Origin: a virus
Length of the DNA: 33,255 bases
Reading direction: 5' to 3' (one strand)
IMG/VR virus record: IMGVR_UViG_3300009181_000208
Location: 1-33,255 of that record
A program made the translations under genes and the position numbers. Under the pieces are notes generated by a model. It was not told where the DNA came from. It made no database searches and was given only the letters and a program-made list of their open reading frames with translations. Shown piece after piece: positions 6,614 to 15,885 of the stretch. Numbering within the stretch: position 1 is the stretch's first letter; the number at the start of each line of letters is the position of its first letter.

Positions 6614-8083
6614 ATGAAAAAAATAATTTTAACAGAAAAACAATATAAAGCTTTAGAACAATATATTGAAGAGGCTAGACAAGAAAAGGCCCCTATATCT
6701 TTAAAACCGCTTTTTGATAAGAACCCTACAGCCAAATTTTTTAGTGTTGTACAAAGGTTAAAAACTGGTGGTGATGCTGATTACTATTTTGAACTTGTTG
6801 AACAAAATGGGTTTAAAATGGTTAAAGATATAAATAAAATGGGTAAAACAAAAAATTGTTTAGGTGATTTACATTTAGATACAATGTTATATGGTAACCA
6901 AGTTAAAATAGTTTTTAATCAATGTGGTGAAAGAACAATCAATAATGTTATCGCTGTTAATTTATATGCCACTATTGAAGACCTTAAAAGTGATAAAATA
7001 TTAGATAAAAAAGAATTAGAACATGAATTTGATACCACAGTTGGTGGATTAGCAAATATATATTATGACCGTTTAAAAGCAACACCTATTGATAAACACA
7101 TTTATATTGATAGTAAAAACAAATGGGATGGTATTGTTACTAGAAAAACAGCAAATGAGATAGAAATAGAGCTGTTTAAGCATGGTATACCAATTAATGA
7201 GGCTGATGATTCAGAAATGTCTTGGAACGTTAAACCAACGCAAGATAAAGAGGTAGAGAATAAACCAAAACCTAAACAAAAATCTATTATATTAACAATA
7301 GATTTATCAAGCAATCCATTTTATGAAGAAGATGGTCAATTAATGTTTAAAGGTGTTAGTTATGATAGAGCTACAGATAAAAAAACTGATTTTGTAATAC
7401 CAGTTAAAAAATTTGATACCAATGTTGAACCACCAAAACAAAAAGAAGAACCAAAAGCTGATGGTGAAGAATTACCAGTTGGTGAAGAACCAGAAGAAGA
7501 AGAAAAAAAATCTGAGGAAGAAATAGCTGCTGATTTAAAAAGAACTTATGATTTAATTTTAAAAGACCCATTATTACAAAAAGCTTTTTATGATAAAAAG
7601 AGCCAAGGTGTTTTGAATTATTTTATGGCTGCTCTTAAGGGTAAAAAAGCATATGGTAAAGGAATAATTCATACTTTAGATTTAATAAATGATTACAGTA
7701 GAAATAAAGTACAAAAAGATTTAAACGCTGAATTTATAATGGGTAAAAAAGTATTTTTTGAACCTTATCAAAAACCTATTAGCATTACATATGATTCAAA
7801 ATCATTTCAATTAGACACAGGTAAAAAATATTATGGTGTTGTTAGAAGATTTAAAACTGGTGATGAGCATTACATTATAGATAATAAAGCTGAAAAGTTT
7901 AAAGTAATTGTTAAATCTAAAACAAATATTGAAGATGTTTATAAATGCAATGTAATAAAATATACTACAAAATCTGATGGTAAATTATCGAAAGAATATC
8001 CTAAAGAAGATGTGTTTATTAAATTATATAAAGGAAATGAAAGTGATGGTTATAAACCAATAGAAAATAAAACAAAAAAATAA
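6614..8083 (+). CDS. Unknown protein with acidic linker, before the tape measure gene
   Basis: A 489-residue protein of no recognised family. It starts 'MKKIILTEKQYKALEQYIEE', closely resembling the start of the protein at 1532. 'YIEEAR' contains an I-X-E site. An N-terminal domain (about 25-200) is followed by a Lys/Pro/Glu-rich linker (about 210-310) with a run of seven acidic residues in nine, and a C-terminal domain (about 310-475) beginning 'RTYDLILKDPLLQKAFYDK'. The second half contains 'GVVRRFKTGDEHYII', echoing 'SVVQRLKTGGDADYYF' near the start, so the two ends may carry related modules. It ends nine bases before the tape measure gene, so the two are likely co-transcribed. It could be a tail accessory or internal virion protein. 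Confidence 0.75.
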   Translation: MKKIILTEKQYKALEQYIEEARQEKAPISLKPLFDKNPTAKFFSVVQRLKTGGDADYYFELVEQNGFKMVKDINKMGKTKNCLGDLHLDTMLYGNQVKIVFNQCGERTINNVIAVNLYATIEDLKSDKILDKKELEHEFDTTVGGLANIYYDRLKATPIDKHIYIDSKNKWDGIVTRKTANEIEIELFKHGIPINEADDSEMSWNVKPTQDKEVENKPKPKQKSIILTIDLSSNPFYEEDGQLMFKGVSYDRATDKKTDFVIPVKKFDTNVEPPKQKEEPKADGEELPVGEEPEEEEKKSEEEIAADLKRTYDLILKDPLLQKAFYDKKSQGVLNYFMAALKGKKAYGKGIIHTLDLINDYSRNKVQKDLNAEFIMGKKVFFEPYQKPISITYDSKSFQLDTGKKYYGVVRRFKTGDEHYIIDNKAEKFKVIVKSKTNIEDVYKCNVIKYTTKSDGKLSKEYPKEDVFIKLYKGNESDGYKPIENKTKK

Positions 8084-8092
8084 TTTAACTAT

Positions 8093-10531
8093 ATGGCATT
8101 GACACCAGATGAAATAGAAAAAGTCCTTAATTTATTAAAAAAGCAAGCTGAACAACAACAGGAAATCAACAGTGGGTTAGATGGTTATATAAAAGCATTA
8201 AAAACTGCTAATGATATAAATGAAACCATTGCTCGTAATAGAAAGATTCAGGCAGAGTTACAACAAAATATCAATAAACTTCATGGCCAAGCTAAAATTG
8301 ATGAACAAGATAAGTTAAATGCACTTAGGGAACAAACTCTTGAACTAGTTAGGCAAGGAAAAGTATTAAGAGATAATCTTAAAGACGCTAACAAATATAA
8401 GATGACATTTGGCGCTATGGGCGCTAGTATTGCTAAGGGATTTGGTTCATTACCTGGTCTTTTTCAAAATTCTTTTGGTAAATTAAAAGGTTATGGATTG
8501 TTTGAAATGGATAAAGCCATTAAACAATCTGCCTTGGATATGGGATTGGTTGGTGCAAGAGCGAAGGGTTTATCCACATCTATTCGTGAATCAGCATTAA
8601 CGACTACTAAATGGGGTATGGGTGTTAAAGAACTATCTAAATTACAATCATCATATAGTGAAGAATTAGGTAGAACAGTAATGATGGGTAATTCTGGTTT
8701 AGAAGCAATATCCGCAATGGGTGTTGCAACTGGATTAGGCGCTGAAGGTGCTGGTAAGTTAACAGCTGAAATGAATAATCAGGGCTTATCTGCTGAGCGT
8801 ACAGCTAACTTCATGAAGCAAACCATGAATGACTCCACTAAGATGGGTCTTAACACGTCTAAGGTCGTTAAAAACATTCAGAACAACATGAAGTTGTTGA
8901 ATAAGTATGGTTTTAAGGGTGGTATTAAAGGATTAGCTAAAATGGCTCAAACAACATCTAAATTAGGTGTTGATATGAACTTTGTTGCTGGAATGGCTGA
9001 AAAGTTGTTTGATATTGAAGGTGCTGTTGATATGTCTGCACAATTGCAAGTTATGGGTGGCGAATGGGCTAAATTAGCTGACCCATTTAAGCTGATGTAC
9101 ATGGCTCGTAATGACATGGAAGGGTTAACTGAAGCAATGGGTCATGCAGCTGCTTCATCGGCTCATTTTAACTCTGAAACTAAAGAATTTGAAATATCAG
9201 CTTTAGAGATGCATAAGTTACGTAAAATAGCTGAACAAACAGGTGTTTCATATGATGACTTGGCAAAAGCTGGTAAAAACGCTGCTAAATTTAGTAAAAT
9301 AGAACAACAAATTGGTTTTAGTTTTGGTGGTGGTAAAGAAGGTAAAGAAATTAAAGACTTCTTAACTAGTACCGCTGAAATGGATGAAAAAGGAAAAGCA
9401 TTTATCATTGATATGAAAGGTGATAAACAATATCTTGATAAGGTTAGTAAAGATTTGATTAAAAATCAAATGATTGCAAAACAAGAATTGGCAGATAGAG
9501 CAAAAGCTTCTATTACTTTCGATGAAAAAGTAACCAATTTGATTAACATGATTAAGGTTACTATGATGCCTATTGTTGATGGTATTGATTCAGTGCTTGG
9601 ACCATTGGTTGAACAATTTCATGATGAAAAATTCACTGGTGAATTAAAAGAGTTAGGTGTATCCATTGGCGAATTTGTTAAATTTGGTGCAGAGATGGTT
9701 AAGGGTGTTGGTGAGTTTGTATTAGCTATAGGTCCTAAGAGCGCATTAGCTTTATTTTTAACAGGTAAAGCTATTGGTTGGTTATTTGAAAAAGCTAGTT
9801 GGATTGCTAATGGATTGTTATTGTCTCAAGGATTTTTAGCTGGAACAAAATTAGGAGGGTTCATGCAAGGAGGTATGGGGGCTATGGCTAGTACTGCTGG
9901 AAAAACACTTGGCGCTGCTGGTGGAGCAATAACTGGTTTGGGAGTTGGTACGGCAATTGGTGGTGGTGGTAAAGGTGCTATGATTGGTTCTGCTATAGGT
10001 ACTGGTGTTGGTGCTTTTGGTCAACTTATAGGTATACCTATGCCGATAGGAATGGCTTTAGGTGGTATGGCTGGTGGTTACCTTGGTGGTATGGCTGATG
10101 ATTATAATAAACCTGCTAATGATGCTATATTTAATTCACCTGTAAATGATGCTAAATTTAGTTTAAAACCTAATTTAGGTGGTGCTTTTTCAAAAGATAG
10201 AGCTTTAATGCAAGGTGGTAAGATAACACCAATTGATAATAAAGATGATTTATTGGCAATGAAACCAGGTGGAGGTATTATGGACTTTTTAAGTAACATA
10301 GTTAGTACCAAAGATAATAATAAAGAAAACACAAATAAAACTAAAAACATTAAAATTGAATTTAGTCCGTTGATATTTAAATTTGAAGACCTGGTTGTTA
10401 AAACAAGTGATGGTCAAAGTACTATAATTGCAAAAGAATTGTTAAATAATGAACATTTTAAGAGAGATATTGCAAGAACTGTCCATGTTCAAACACAAAA
10501 AGCAATTAATCAAGGAATTTTAAAAGGTTGA
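8093..10531 (+). CDS. Tape measure protein
   Basis: An 812-residue protein and probably the tail-length ruler, threaded inside the tube and ejected ahead of the DNA. The N-terminal 100 residues form a heptad-rich helix ('EIEKVLNLLKKQAEQQQE' onward). Residues 120-540 are helical and Ala/Gly/Met-rich. About 550-665 forms a long hydrophobic, glycine-rich region ('ALALFLTGKAIGWLF', 'GAAGGAITGLGVGTAIGG') that could insert into the host membrane. The C-terminus is soluble. Its position after the tail-assembly gene and before the baseplate genes is the usual one. By the rule of thumb of about 0.15 nm per residue, the tail would be near 120 nm long. Codon use in the middle is less AT-biased, as in the tube gene. 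Confidence 0.87.
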   Translation: MALTPDEIEKVLNLLKKQAEQQQEINSGLDGYIKALKTANDINETIARNRKIQAELQQNINKLHGQAKIDEQDKLNALREQTLELVRQGKVLRDNLKDANKYKMTFGAMGASIAKGFGSLPGLFQNSFGKLKGYGLFEMDKAIKQSALDMGLVGARAKGLSTSIRESALTTTKWGMGVKELSKLQSSYSEELGRTVMMGNSGLEAISAMGVATGLGAEGAGKLTAEMNNQGLSAERTANFMKQTMNDSTKMGLNTSKVVKNIQNNMKLLNKYGFKGGIKGLAKMAQTTSKLGVDMNFVAGMAEKLFDIEGAVDMSAQLQVMGGEWAKLADPFKLMYMARNDMEGLTEAMGHAAASSAHFNSETKEFEISALEMHKLRKIAEQTGVSYDDLAKAGKNAAKFSKIEQQIGFSFGGGKEGKEIKDFLTSTAEMDEKGKAFIIDMKGDKQYLDKVSKDLIKNQMIAKQELADRAKASITFDEKVTNLINMIKVTMMPIVDGIDSVLGPLVEQFHDEKFTGELKELGVSIGEFVKFGAEMVKGVGEFVLAIGPKSALALFLTGKAIGWLFEKASWIANGLLLSQGFLAGTKLGGFMQGGMGAMASTAGKTLGAAGGAITGLGVGTAIGGGGKGAMIGSAIGTGVGAFGQLIGIPMPIGMALGGMAGGYLGGMADDYNKPANDAIFNSPVNDAKFSLKPNLGGAFSKDRALMQGGKITPIDNKDDLLAMKPGGGIMDFLSNIVSTKDNNKENTNKTKNIKIEFSPLIFKFEDLVVKTSDGQSTIIAKELLNNEHFKRDIARTVHVQTQKAINQGILKG

Positions 10532-10588
10532 TAATTAATAACTTATTAAATAATTTAAATAATATTATTAAAAATATCATCATACTAC

Positions 10589-10619
10589 TTGACAATGTGG
10601 TTTAAAAACGGTTAATTTG
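10589..10619 (+). promoter_or_regulatory. Host-type (Bacteroidota) promoter candidate
   Basis: TTGAC at 10589 and TTAATTTG at 10612-10619 are separated by 20 bases. This fits the Bacteroidota -33/-7 pattern TTG...TAnnTTTG with one mismatch in the -7 element. It lies in the 171-base gap before the gene at 10703. Confidence 0.45.
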
Positions 10620-10650
10620 AATTAAATAAAAATAAAATATATATATAATA

Positions 10651-10675
10651 TATAAATAATATTAATATATAAATA
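10651..10675 (+). promoter_or_regulatory. Two tandem TATAAATA sequences
   Basis: Exact TATAAATA copies at 10651-10658 and 10668-10675, 17 bases apart, in a very AT-rich stretch. Each equals the T4 late promoter core. Chance matches are not rare in such DNA, so this is only suggestive. Confidence 0.3.
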
Positions 10676-10690
10676 ATAATTTAAAAGTAT

Positions 10691-10697
10691 AAAGGGA
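10691..10697 (+). promoter_or_regulatory. Shine-Dalgarno-like AAAGGGA
   Basis: A purine-rich AAAGGGA five bases before the ATG at 10703. It is unusual here because nearly all other starts have only A-rich leaders. Confidence 0.4.
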
Positions 10698-10702
10698 AAA
10701 TT

Positions 10703-11260
10703 ATGTTTACAAGAAAAAATCAAACAATTTCAAATTTTATTGAATCAATTATTAAAGAAGCACAAAGATTAGAGTCTGTATATTCACCACTAACAAATTA
10801 CACACCTTCAAACTATGTTGGTGAAACAAAGACAGAAAGTGGAGTTAATGAAGATGGTACTAAATGGTATAGAACAACATATTCAACAAAAGATGGTTCT
10901 TATACACAATCATCATATTTAACAACAACAGGGTCTGATACCAATAATTGGTATACAACACCTTCTTTTGAAAAAACAAATACACCAACACAAAATACAA
11001 CAAATACACCAACTTCTGAAACAACATATAAAAAAGTTGATTCAACAATATATCAACTTAGAGAATCTCTAACCAAAGCTGTTGAAAATCAAAATTATGA
11101 AGAAGCTGTTAGATTAAGAGATGAAATTACAACATACGAAAAAAATAGAGAAGAAATTACTAGTTTAAAACTTCAATTAGAAAAAGCTGTTTCAACACAT
11201 AATTTTGAAGATGCTATCAAATTTAGAGATAAAATTAAAAAATTTGAATTTGTAAAATAA
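10703..11260 (+). CDS. Small protein with two UVR motifs
   Basis: A 185-residue protein. Residues 1-27 form an amphipathic helix ('NFIESIIKEAQRLES'). Residues 28-112 are Thr/Ser/Asn/Tyr-rich and probably disordered. The C-terminal third holds two UVR motifs as in UvrB, UvrC and McsA: about 119-147 ('LTKAVENQNYEEAVRLRDEI') and about 155-181 ('LEKAVSTHNFEDAIKFRDKI'). UVR motifs are helical hairpins that mediate protein-protein contacts. The gene has its own candidate host promoter and ends in a strong terminator, so it is a single-gene unit inside the tail module. It may bind a host UVR-partner protein or be packaged in the virion; neither can be decided from sequence. Confidence 0.75.
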   Translation: MFTRKNQTISNFIESIIKEAQRLESVYSPLTNYTPSNYVGETKTESGVNEDGTKWYRTTYSTKDGSYTQSSYLTTTGSDTNNWYTTPSFEKTNTPTQNTTNTPTSETTYKKVDSTIYQLRESLTKAVENQNYEEAVRLRDEITTYEKNREEITSLKLQLEKAVSTHNFEDAIKFRDKIKKFEFVK

Positions 11261-11290
11261 TTAATATATTTTTATTTTAGAATTAATTTA

Positions 11291-11313
11291 AGACACCAAT
11301 TGGTGTCTTTTTT
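11291..11313 (+). terminator. Rho-independent terminator
   Basis: A perfect palindrome AGACACCAATTGGTGTCT followed by T's, 30 bases after the stop of the UVR-motif gene. Confidence 0.85.
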
Positions 11314-11370
11314 ATTATATACCAATTTGTTTTAATAAGTATTTATTTTGTTAAAAATTACATTACACTA

Positions 11371-11387
11371 GTATTTATATATAAATA
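11371..11387 (+). promoter_or_regulatory. GTATTTATATATAAATA motif, possible late promoter
   Basis: A copy of the repeated motif (11371-11383, first base G) overlapping TATAAATA at 11380-11387. TATAAATA lies eight bases before the ATG at 11396, exactly the spacing seen before the gene at 6614. Confidence 0.42.
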
Positions 11388-11395
11388 AATTAATT

Positions 11396-14300
11396 ATGCC
11401 AAAAAATTTTCCTTTTTATGACACTAATTCACCAACACCTAGTACTAAAAATACTATTACAAGTGTTGCTGCTGGTCCAACAGTAGGTCCAATAACAATT
11501 AATGGTATAAGCCCAGGTGGTATCAGAGATTATTTATTATATAGAAACATATTCCCTATAGATAGGAGTGAAATATATCAACAATTTTTTGATATTAATT
11601 CAAATGTTAATGGTAGTGCTTCAATTGGTGAGCCAGTACTTGATACAATAGTTAATGAAGGTGTTAATAGACTACCTACAAATAGTGATATTTTATTTTT
11701 TGGTAAATCATATAGAGATTTAAATAATATAAAAAACAATCAATTTAGAAATGTTACTGATGATGATTTAAAGTCTATATCTTTTATTAGAAAAGATAAT
11801 ACCACTTCTATTAATAATAGTAATTTTACATTTAGTTTTGGTAATTCATATTTTCCTTTAAACTATACAATAACATATCCAAATAAACCAAATGAAACAA
11901 TAGATGAATATGGTTTATTATCTAAAACAACATCTGCTGGTTTTAAAGAAAAAGTAACAATTCAAAACTTATATAATGTTACTTCTGAACAAGTAGATAT
12001 ATCTAAATTCATTGATAACAAATATACATCTGATAGTTTTTTAAAATCACATAGTAATGTTGTTAAAAATGAAGGATATCTAAATCAATTTGGTGGTTTA
12101 AATCAAGGTGGTGGTGCTGGAATACAAGCTGCTGATATTATTGGTAGTTTAGCTAATGGTCAAGGAATAGGTCTTGGAAGTCTTAATAATCCAAATCCAA
12201 TACCAAATTTTGATATTAGAAGTTCATTAGCTGGTAGAGTTCTTGGAGCAACTGGTGCTATTGCAGATACAAATCTAGGTATAATTGGTGGAAAACAATT
12301 AGCATTACTACTTGTAAATAACGCTGCGTTTAACGTACAGCAATCAATTCTAGGTAAGCTTAATATAAAAGAAAATATATTAAGTCTTGTAAAAGGAAAT
12401 GGTTTAGCTGGGTTTAGACCTAATTACTCAATTACAGTACCTGAAACTACTTTAGGTAAAACCCTTCAAAGTGTTGTTAACGTTTTAGGATTTACAATAC
12501 CTAGAAGTTATTTACAACCTGAAGGTTCAATATTTTCAAGTGAAAGTGGTGACGTTGAAAATGTATCTAGAGCAAATTCAATGATTAAAAACACTGGTAA
12601 GGGTCAATTTGTATCATTAATAAAACAAGCAACTACAAATCTAGGTGGAACTGGTGAATATGACAAACCAAATGTTACTTCATTTAGAAGTGGATATGCA
12701 CCTGCTTATGCAAACGGAGATGATGCAACTGAAGTAGCTTATAATATATATGCATTTTCAAATGGGCAAGGTCATTTGATTGATTTATTAAAATCTGATG
12801 ATAAAACAATACCAAATATGTCAATTGACAGGGATGGTAAACTTGCAGATTCTGGATTTGATAGTCAACCTAATGGATTTAAATGGAAAGGAAAAGCTGG
12901 CACAGTTAATGGCTATAATGGATATTTCAGACTCCTTGATGATTTTTTTGATGATGATGATAATAAAAAATCATTATTGGTAAAAACACAAAAACTATTT
13001 AATAGTGTTGGTATGAAGAATATAATATCAGCAAAGGGAGATGTTGTAGTAACTGATAGTCAAATACAAACAAGAAATGCTGGTGCTATTTCAAGAGGTA
13101 GTGCTGTTCTTGGTGGTTCAAATTTTAATATTGATAACGGAACTTATGTTGGAACAACAAACCCTAATCAATTTGGTAGAAGTTGGACACATTATGATAG
13201 ATACGATACAGTAAAAAAATTAGTAAGAAATAAAGCTTTAGATTCCAAAATAGCATATAGAAATCATATTGAAGGTAGTATATTAGATGATAATGGTTAT
13301 CCTAAAATAGCGCCATATGCAGATGATATGCAAAAAGATGACCCTAAAAAATATATGTTTTCTATTGAGAATCTTGCATGGAATGATGAATATTTTAATT
13401 TATTACCTTGTGAAAGAGGACCTGGTGATTTGTTGACTGGTAAAAAAGGTAGGATAATGTGGTTTCCTCCATATGACATTCAATTTAGTGAATCTAATAG
13501 TGTTGAATGGGAATCAAATAAATTCATAGGTAGAGGTGAATCAGTATACACATATAGTAATACTGAAAGAAGTGGTACGTTATCTTTTAAAGTTGTTGTC
13601 GACCATCCAAGTTATGCTAATTCATTTAGTAGTGCTTTAGGTGGAAATGGTTCATCACCAATAGATAATTATGTTGCTTCATTTTTTGCTGGTGAGTTAG
13701 ACCCAACTACTGCATATAGTAATAAATTAACAACTGTAGAGCTTACTGATGTAATTACTCAATATAAACCAACAGATAAAAGAAAATTAGCTGTAAATTC
13801 ACAAACAAAACCTGCAAATACTGAGTTAAAAATTTATTTTCCTAATGATGTTTATACATATGTTCCAAAGTATGAAAATGGATTAGAAAACCCAGGAACC
13901 AAAAAAATAGAAAGTGGTAACGGATATACTTTTGGTATTGGATATATGGCTGGTCAAGTTACTAGTAAGAAAACATATAATGATAAATATAATTTTGGGC
14001 TTAATAAAGAATTAACAATATATGGTAATTCATATAGTGGGATTACAGACCCTTCTTTTATTGAAAAATTAAAAACAGAATTAGGACCAGATGGTCAATG
14101 TCCAAATTGTACGATAACAATTAAAGGATATTCTAGTTCACAAGGAACAAATTCGGCTAATGAAGTTTTAGCTAAAAAGAGAGCAGAAACGGTTAAAGAA
14201 TTACTTAATGGTGTTTTTACTACCGATGATGATAGGAAAAAAAGACTTAAATCTGAAATAGGTGGCACTGAAAGTGTTCCTCAATGTGATGAAGATACTG

Positions 14301-15538
14301 ATAACCAAGATGGTGATGAATGTAAAAAAGCTAGATTTGTATCTATTATTTTTGGTGTTGATTATAGTTTAAATAATGGTCCTCTTGATTCAGTAATCGT
14401 TAAAAAAACATTCACAACAACAACAAAAATAAATCCATTTTATGATGAGTGCACATATTTTCAAAAATTAACTGAAAATGATTATTTTGTTTTTGATTCA
14501 TTTAGAGATAGGATAAAATATTTTCATCCAGCATTCCATTCAACAACACCTGAAGGATTAAACTCTAGATTAACATTCTTATTACAATGTACAAGACAAG
14601 GTCCTACACTTGAAGACCAAGGAGCTAATAACTTAGCATTTGGTAGACCACCTGTTTGTATACTTAGGATTGGTGATTTTTATAATACTAAAATTGTTAT
14701 TGATAATATAGGTATTGACTATGAACCGTTGGTATGGGACCTTAATCCAGAAGGTATAGGTGTACAACCAATGATTGCAAATGTTAATATGTCATTTAAA
14801 ATGATTGGTGGTTCAACATTAATGGGTCCAATAAATAAATTACAAAACGCATTATCGTTTAATTATTTTGCAAATACTCAAGTTTACGATGTTAGAGCTG
14901 ATTATTTAACTAAGAAAGCAGTAACTAGTGATAAATTGGGTGGATATCAAATTGCTAATGATGCGACTAGTCAATACGGTGGTAATTTAAATAAAGGTGT
15001 TAAAACAACTATAGGTACACCATCTGTTTATGATTTCAACCAAATAAAGACTAGTTTAGATACAACATTTAAAATAGCTAAGTTTCCAAGTTCGACAGGA
15101 GCGGCAATAACTGGAATTACTGGTATTAATAAAGTTGATATTAACACAATAAAGGTTAGTGATTCTGAAACTTCATACATAATAGGTGTTAAATTAGACC
15201 AAAAAAACATATTTGATACTAATGGAACTATGTTGATGACAGAAGAACAATATAAAGAATTTATTAATAAGAATATAATAATAACAATAAAAGGTGTTGA
15301 AGATTCTACATATTACTTTGAATCAGCTATTGAATATGATAGCAAGTTTCAAAATAGTATAAACTTATTTTTTAACAACTATTATTTAGGTGAGCTTAAA
15401 ACTAGTACTGGATTTCCATACATAAAATATTGTAAAAGTGGCTCTTATTGTCTTAAACCAGGTAATTATACATTAACAGTAAGATATGCAGGTCTTGATA
15501 TTTTTAGTAAACCTATAAATTTACCTGAAATCCAATAA
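11396..15538 (+). CDS. Large baseplate/tail structural protein with internal OmpA-like domain
   Basis: A 1380-residue protein. The first 800 residues are Asn/Gly-rich with no domain I can name. About 808-975 resembles an OmpA-like (peptidoglycan-associated) fold: strand 'LKIYFPNDV', later 'ITIKGYSSSQGT' (907-918), helix 'NEVLAKKRAETVKELL' (922 onward), an acidic Cys-containing insert, and a last strand 'ARFVSIIFGVD'. This matches the family's 'GxxSxxG...N..L...RA..V' signature. About 1000-1160 contains 'FGRPPVCILRIGDFYNTKI', 'IDYEPLVWDLNPEG' and 'PMIANVNMSFKMIGG', resembling the phage tail domain that joins tube to hub. The position before a gp53-like and a hub-like gene supports a baseplate role. 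The OmpA-like part may hold murein during infection (inference). It shares the late-type upstream motif. Confidence 0.72.
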   Translation: MPKNFPFYDTNSPTPSTKNTITSVAAGPTVGPITINGISPGGIRDYLLYRNIFPIDRSEIYQQFFDINSNVNGSASIGEPVLDTIVNEGVNRLPTNSDILFFGKSYRDLNNIKNNQFRNVTDDDLKSISFIRKDNTTSINNSNFTFSFGNSYFPLNYTITYPNKPNETIDEYGLLSKTTSAGFKEKVTIQNLYNVTSEQVDISKFIDNKYTSDSFLKSHSNVVKNEGYLNQFGGLNQGGGAGIQAADIIGSLANGQGIGLGSLNNPNPIPNFDIRSSLAGRVLGATGAIADTNLGIIGGKQLALLLVNNAAFNVQQSILGKLNIKENILSLVKGNGLAGFRPNYSITVPETTLGKTLQSVVNVLGFTIPRSYLQPEGSIFSSESGDVENVSRANSMIKNTGKGQFVSLIKQATTNLGGTGEYDKPNVTSFRSGYAPAYANGDDATEVAYNIYAFSNGQGHLIDLLKSDDKTIPNMSIDRDGKLADSGFDSQPNGFKWKGKAGTVNGYNGYFRLLDDFFDDDDNKKSLLVKTQKLFNSVGMKNIISAKGDVVVTDSQIQTRNAGAISRGSAVLGGSNFNIDNGTYVGTTNPNQFGRSWTHYDRYDTVKKLVRNKALDSKIAYRNHIEGSILDDNGYPKIAPYADDMQKDDPKKYMFSIENLAWNDEYFNLLPCERGPGDLLTGKKGRIMWFPPYDIQFSESNSVEWESNKFIGRGESVYTYSNTERSGTLSFKVVVDHPSYANSFSSALGGNGSSPIDNYVASFFAGELDPTTAYSNKLTTVELTDVITQYKPTDKRKLAVNSQTKPANTELKIYFPNDVYTYVPKYENGLENPGTKKIESGNGYTFGIGYMAGQVTSKKTYNDKYNFGLNKELTIYGNSYSGITDPSFIEKLKTELGPDGQCPNCTITIKGYSSSQGTNSANEVLAKKRAETVKELLNGVFTTDDDRKKRLKSEIGGTESVPQCDEDTDNQDGDECKKARFVSIIFGVDYSLNNGPLDSVIVKKTFTTTTKINPFYDECTYFQKLTENDYFVFDSFRDRIKYFHPAFHSTTPEGLNSRLTFLLQCTRQGPTLEDQGANNLAFGRPPVCILRIGDFYNTKIVIDNIGIDYEPLVWDLNPEGIGVQPMIANVNMSFKMIGGSTLMGPINKLQNALSFNYFANTQVYDVRADYLTKKAVTSDKLGGYQIANDATSQYGGNLNKGVKTTIGTPSVYDFNQIKTSLDTTFKIAKFPSSTGAAITGITGINKVDINTIKVSDSETSYIIGVKLDQKNIFDTNGTMLMTEEQYKEFINKNIIITIKGVEDSTYYFESAIEYDSKFQNSINLFFNNYYLGELKTSTGFPYIKYCKSGSYCLKPGNYTLTVRYAGLDIFSKPINLPEIQ

Positions 15539-15564
15539 CATTAACTTAAATATATTAAAAAAAC

Positions 15565-15885
15565 ATGGCTAACTATTATGACCGTTACGGTAAATTTAGA
15601 TATGACGCTAATATGAAACCAGTTATTGGTATAACAATACCAGTATCCACATCAGATAAACAAGTAGTTTATAAACAAGGGTCAAGTAGACTTGACAAAA
15701 TGAGTAATATGTATTATCTTAATCCGTATAGCGGATGGTTAATTATGTTAGCTAATCCACAATTTGGTGGTTTAGAATTTAATATACCAGATTTATCATT
15801 GATAAGAATACCTTATCCTTATGATAGTGCTATACAAAGATATATAATAGAATTAGATAATCATATAAAGCTTTATGGCGAATAG
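15565..15885 (+). CDS. Baseplate wedge protein, gp53/LysM-like
   Basis: A 106-residue protein. The central part 'RLDKMSNMYYLNPYSGWLIMLANPQFG' and 'IPDLSLIRIPYPYDSAIQRYI' follows the pattern of T4 gp53 and LysM-like baseplate proteins ('yGd..yyWvi..aN.......ip..t.lriP'). In T4, gp53 is a wedge protein that triggers closure of the baseplate dome. The stop codon overlaps the start of the next gene (ATG at 15875), so the two are translationally coupled. It lies 27 bases after the large baseplate gene, in the same operon. Confidence 0.6.
   Translation: MANYYDRYGKFRYDANMKPVIGITIPVSTSDKQVVYKQGSSRLDKMSNMYYLNPYSGWLIMLANPQFGGLEFNIPDLSLIRIPYPYDSAIQRYIIELDNHIKLYGE

Noticed and set aside
10621-10680. AT-rich, near-palindromic stretch as a replication origin
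   Set aside because: No iterons, initiator-binding sites or skew evidence; it is better read as AT-rich promoter DNA.
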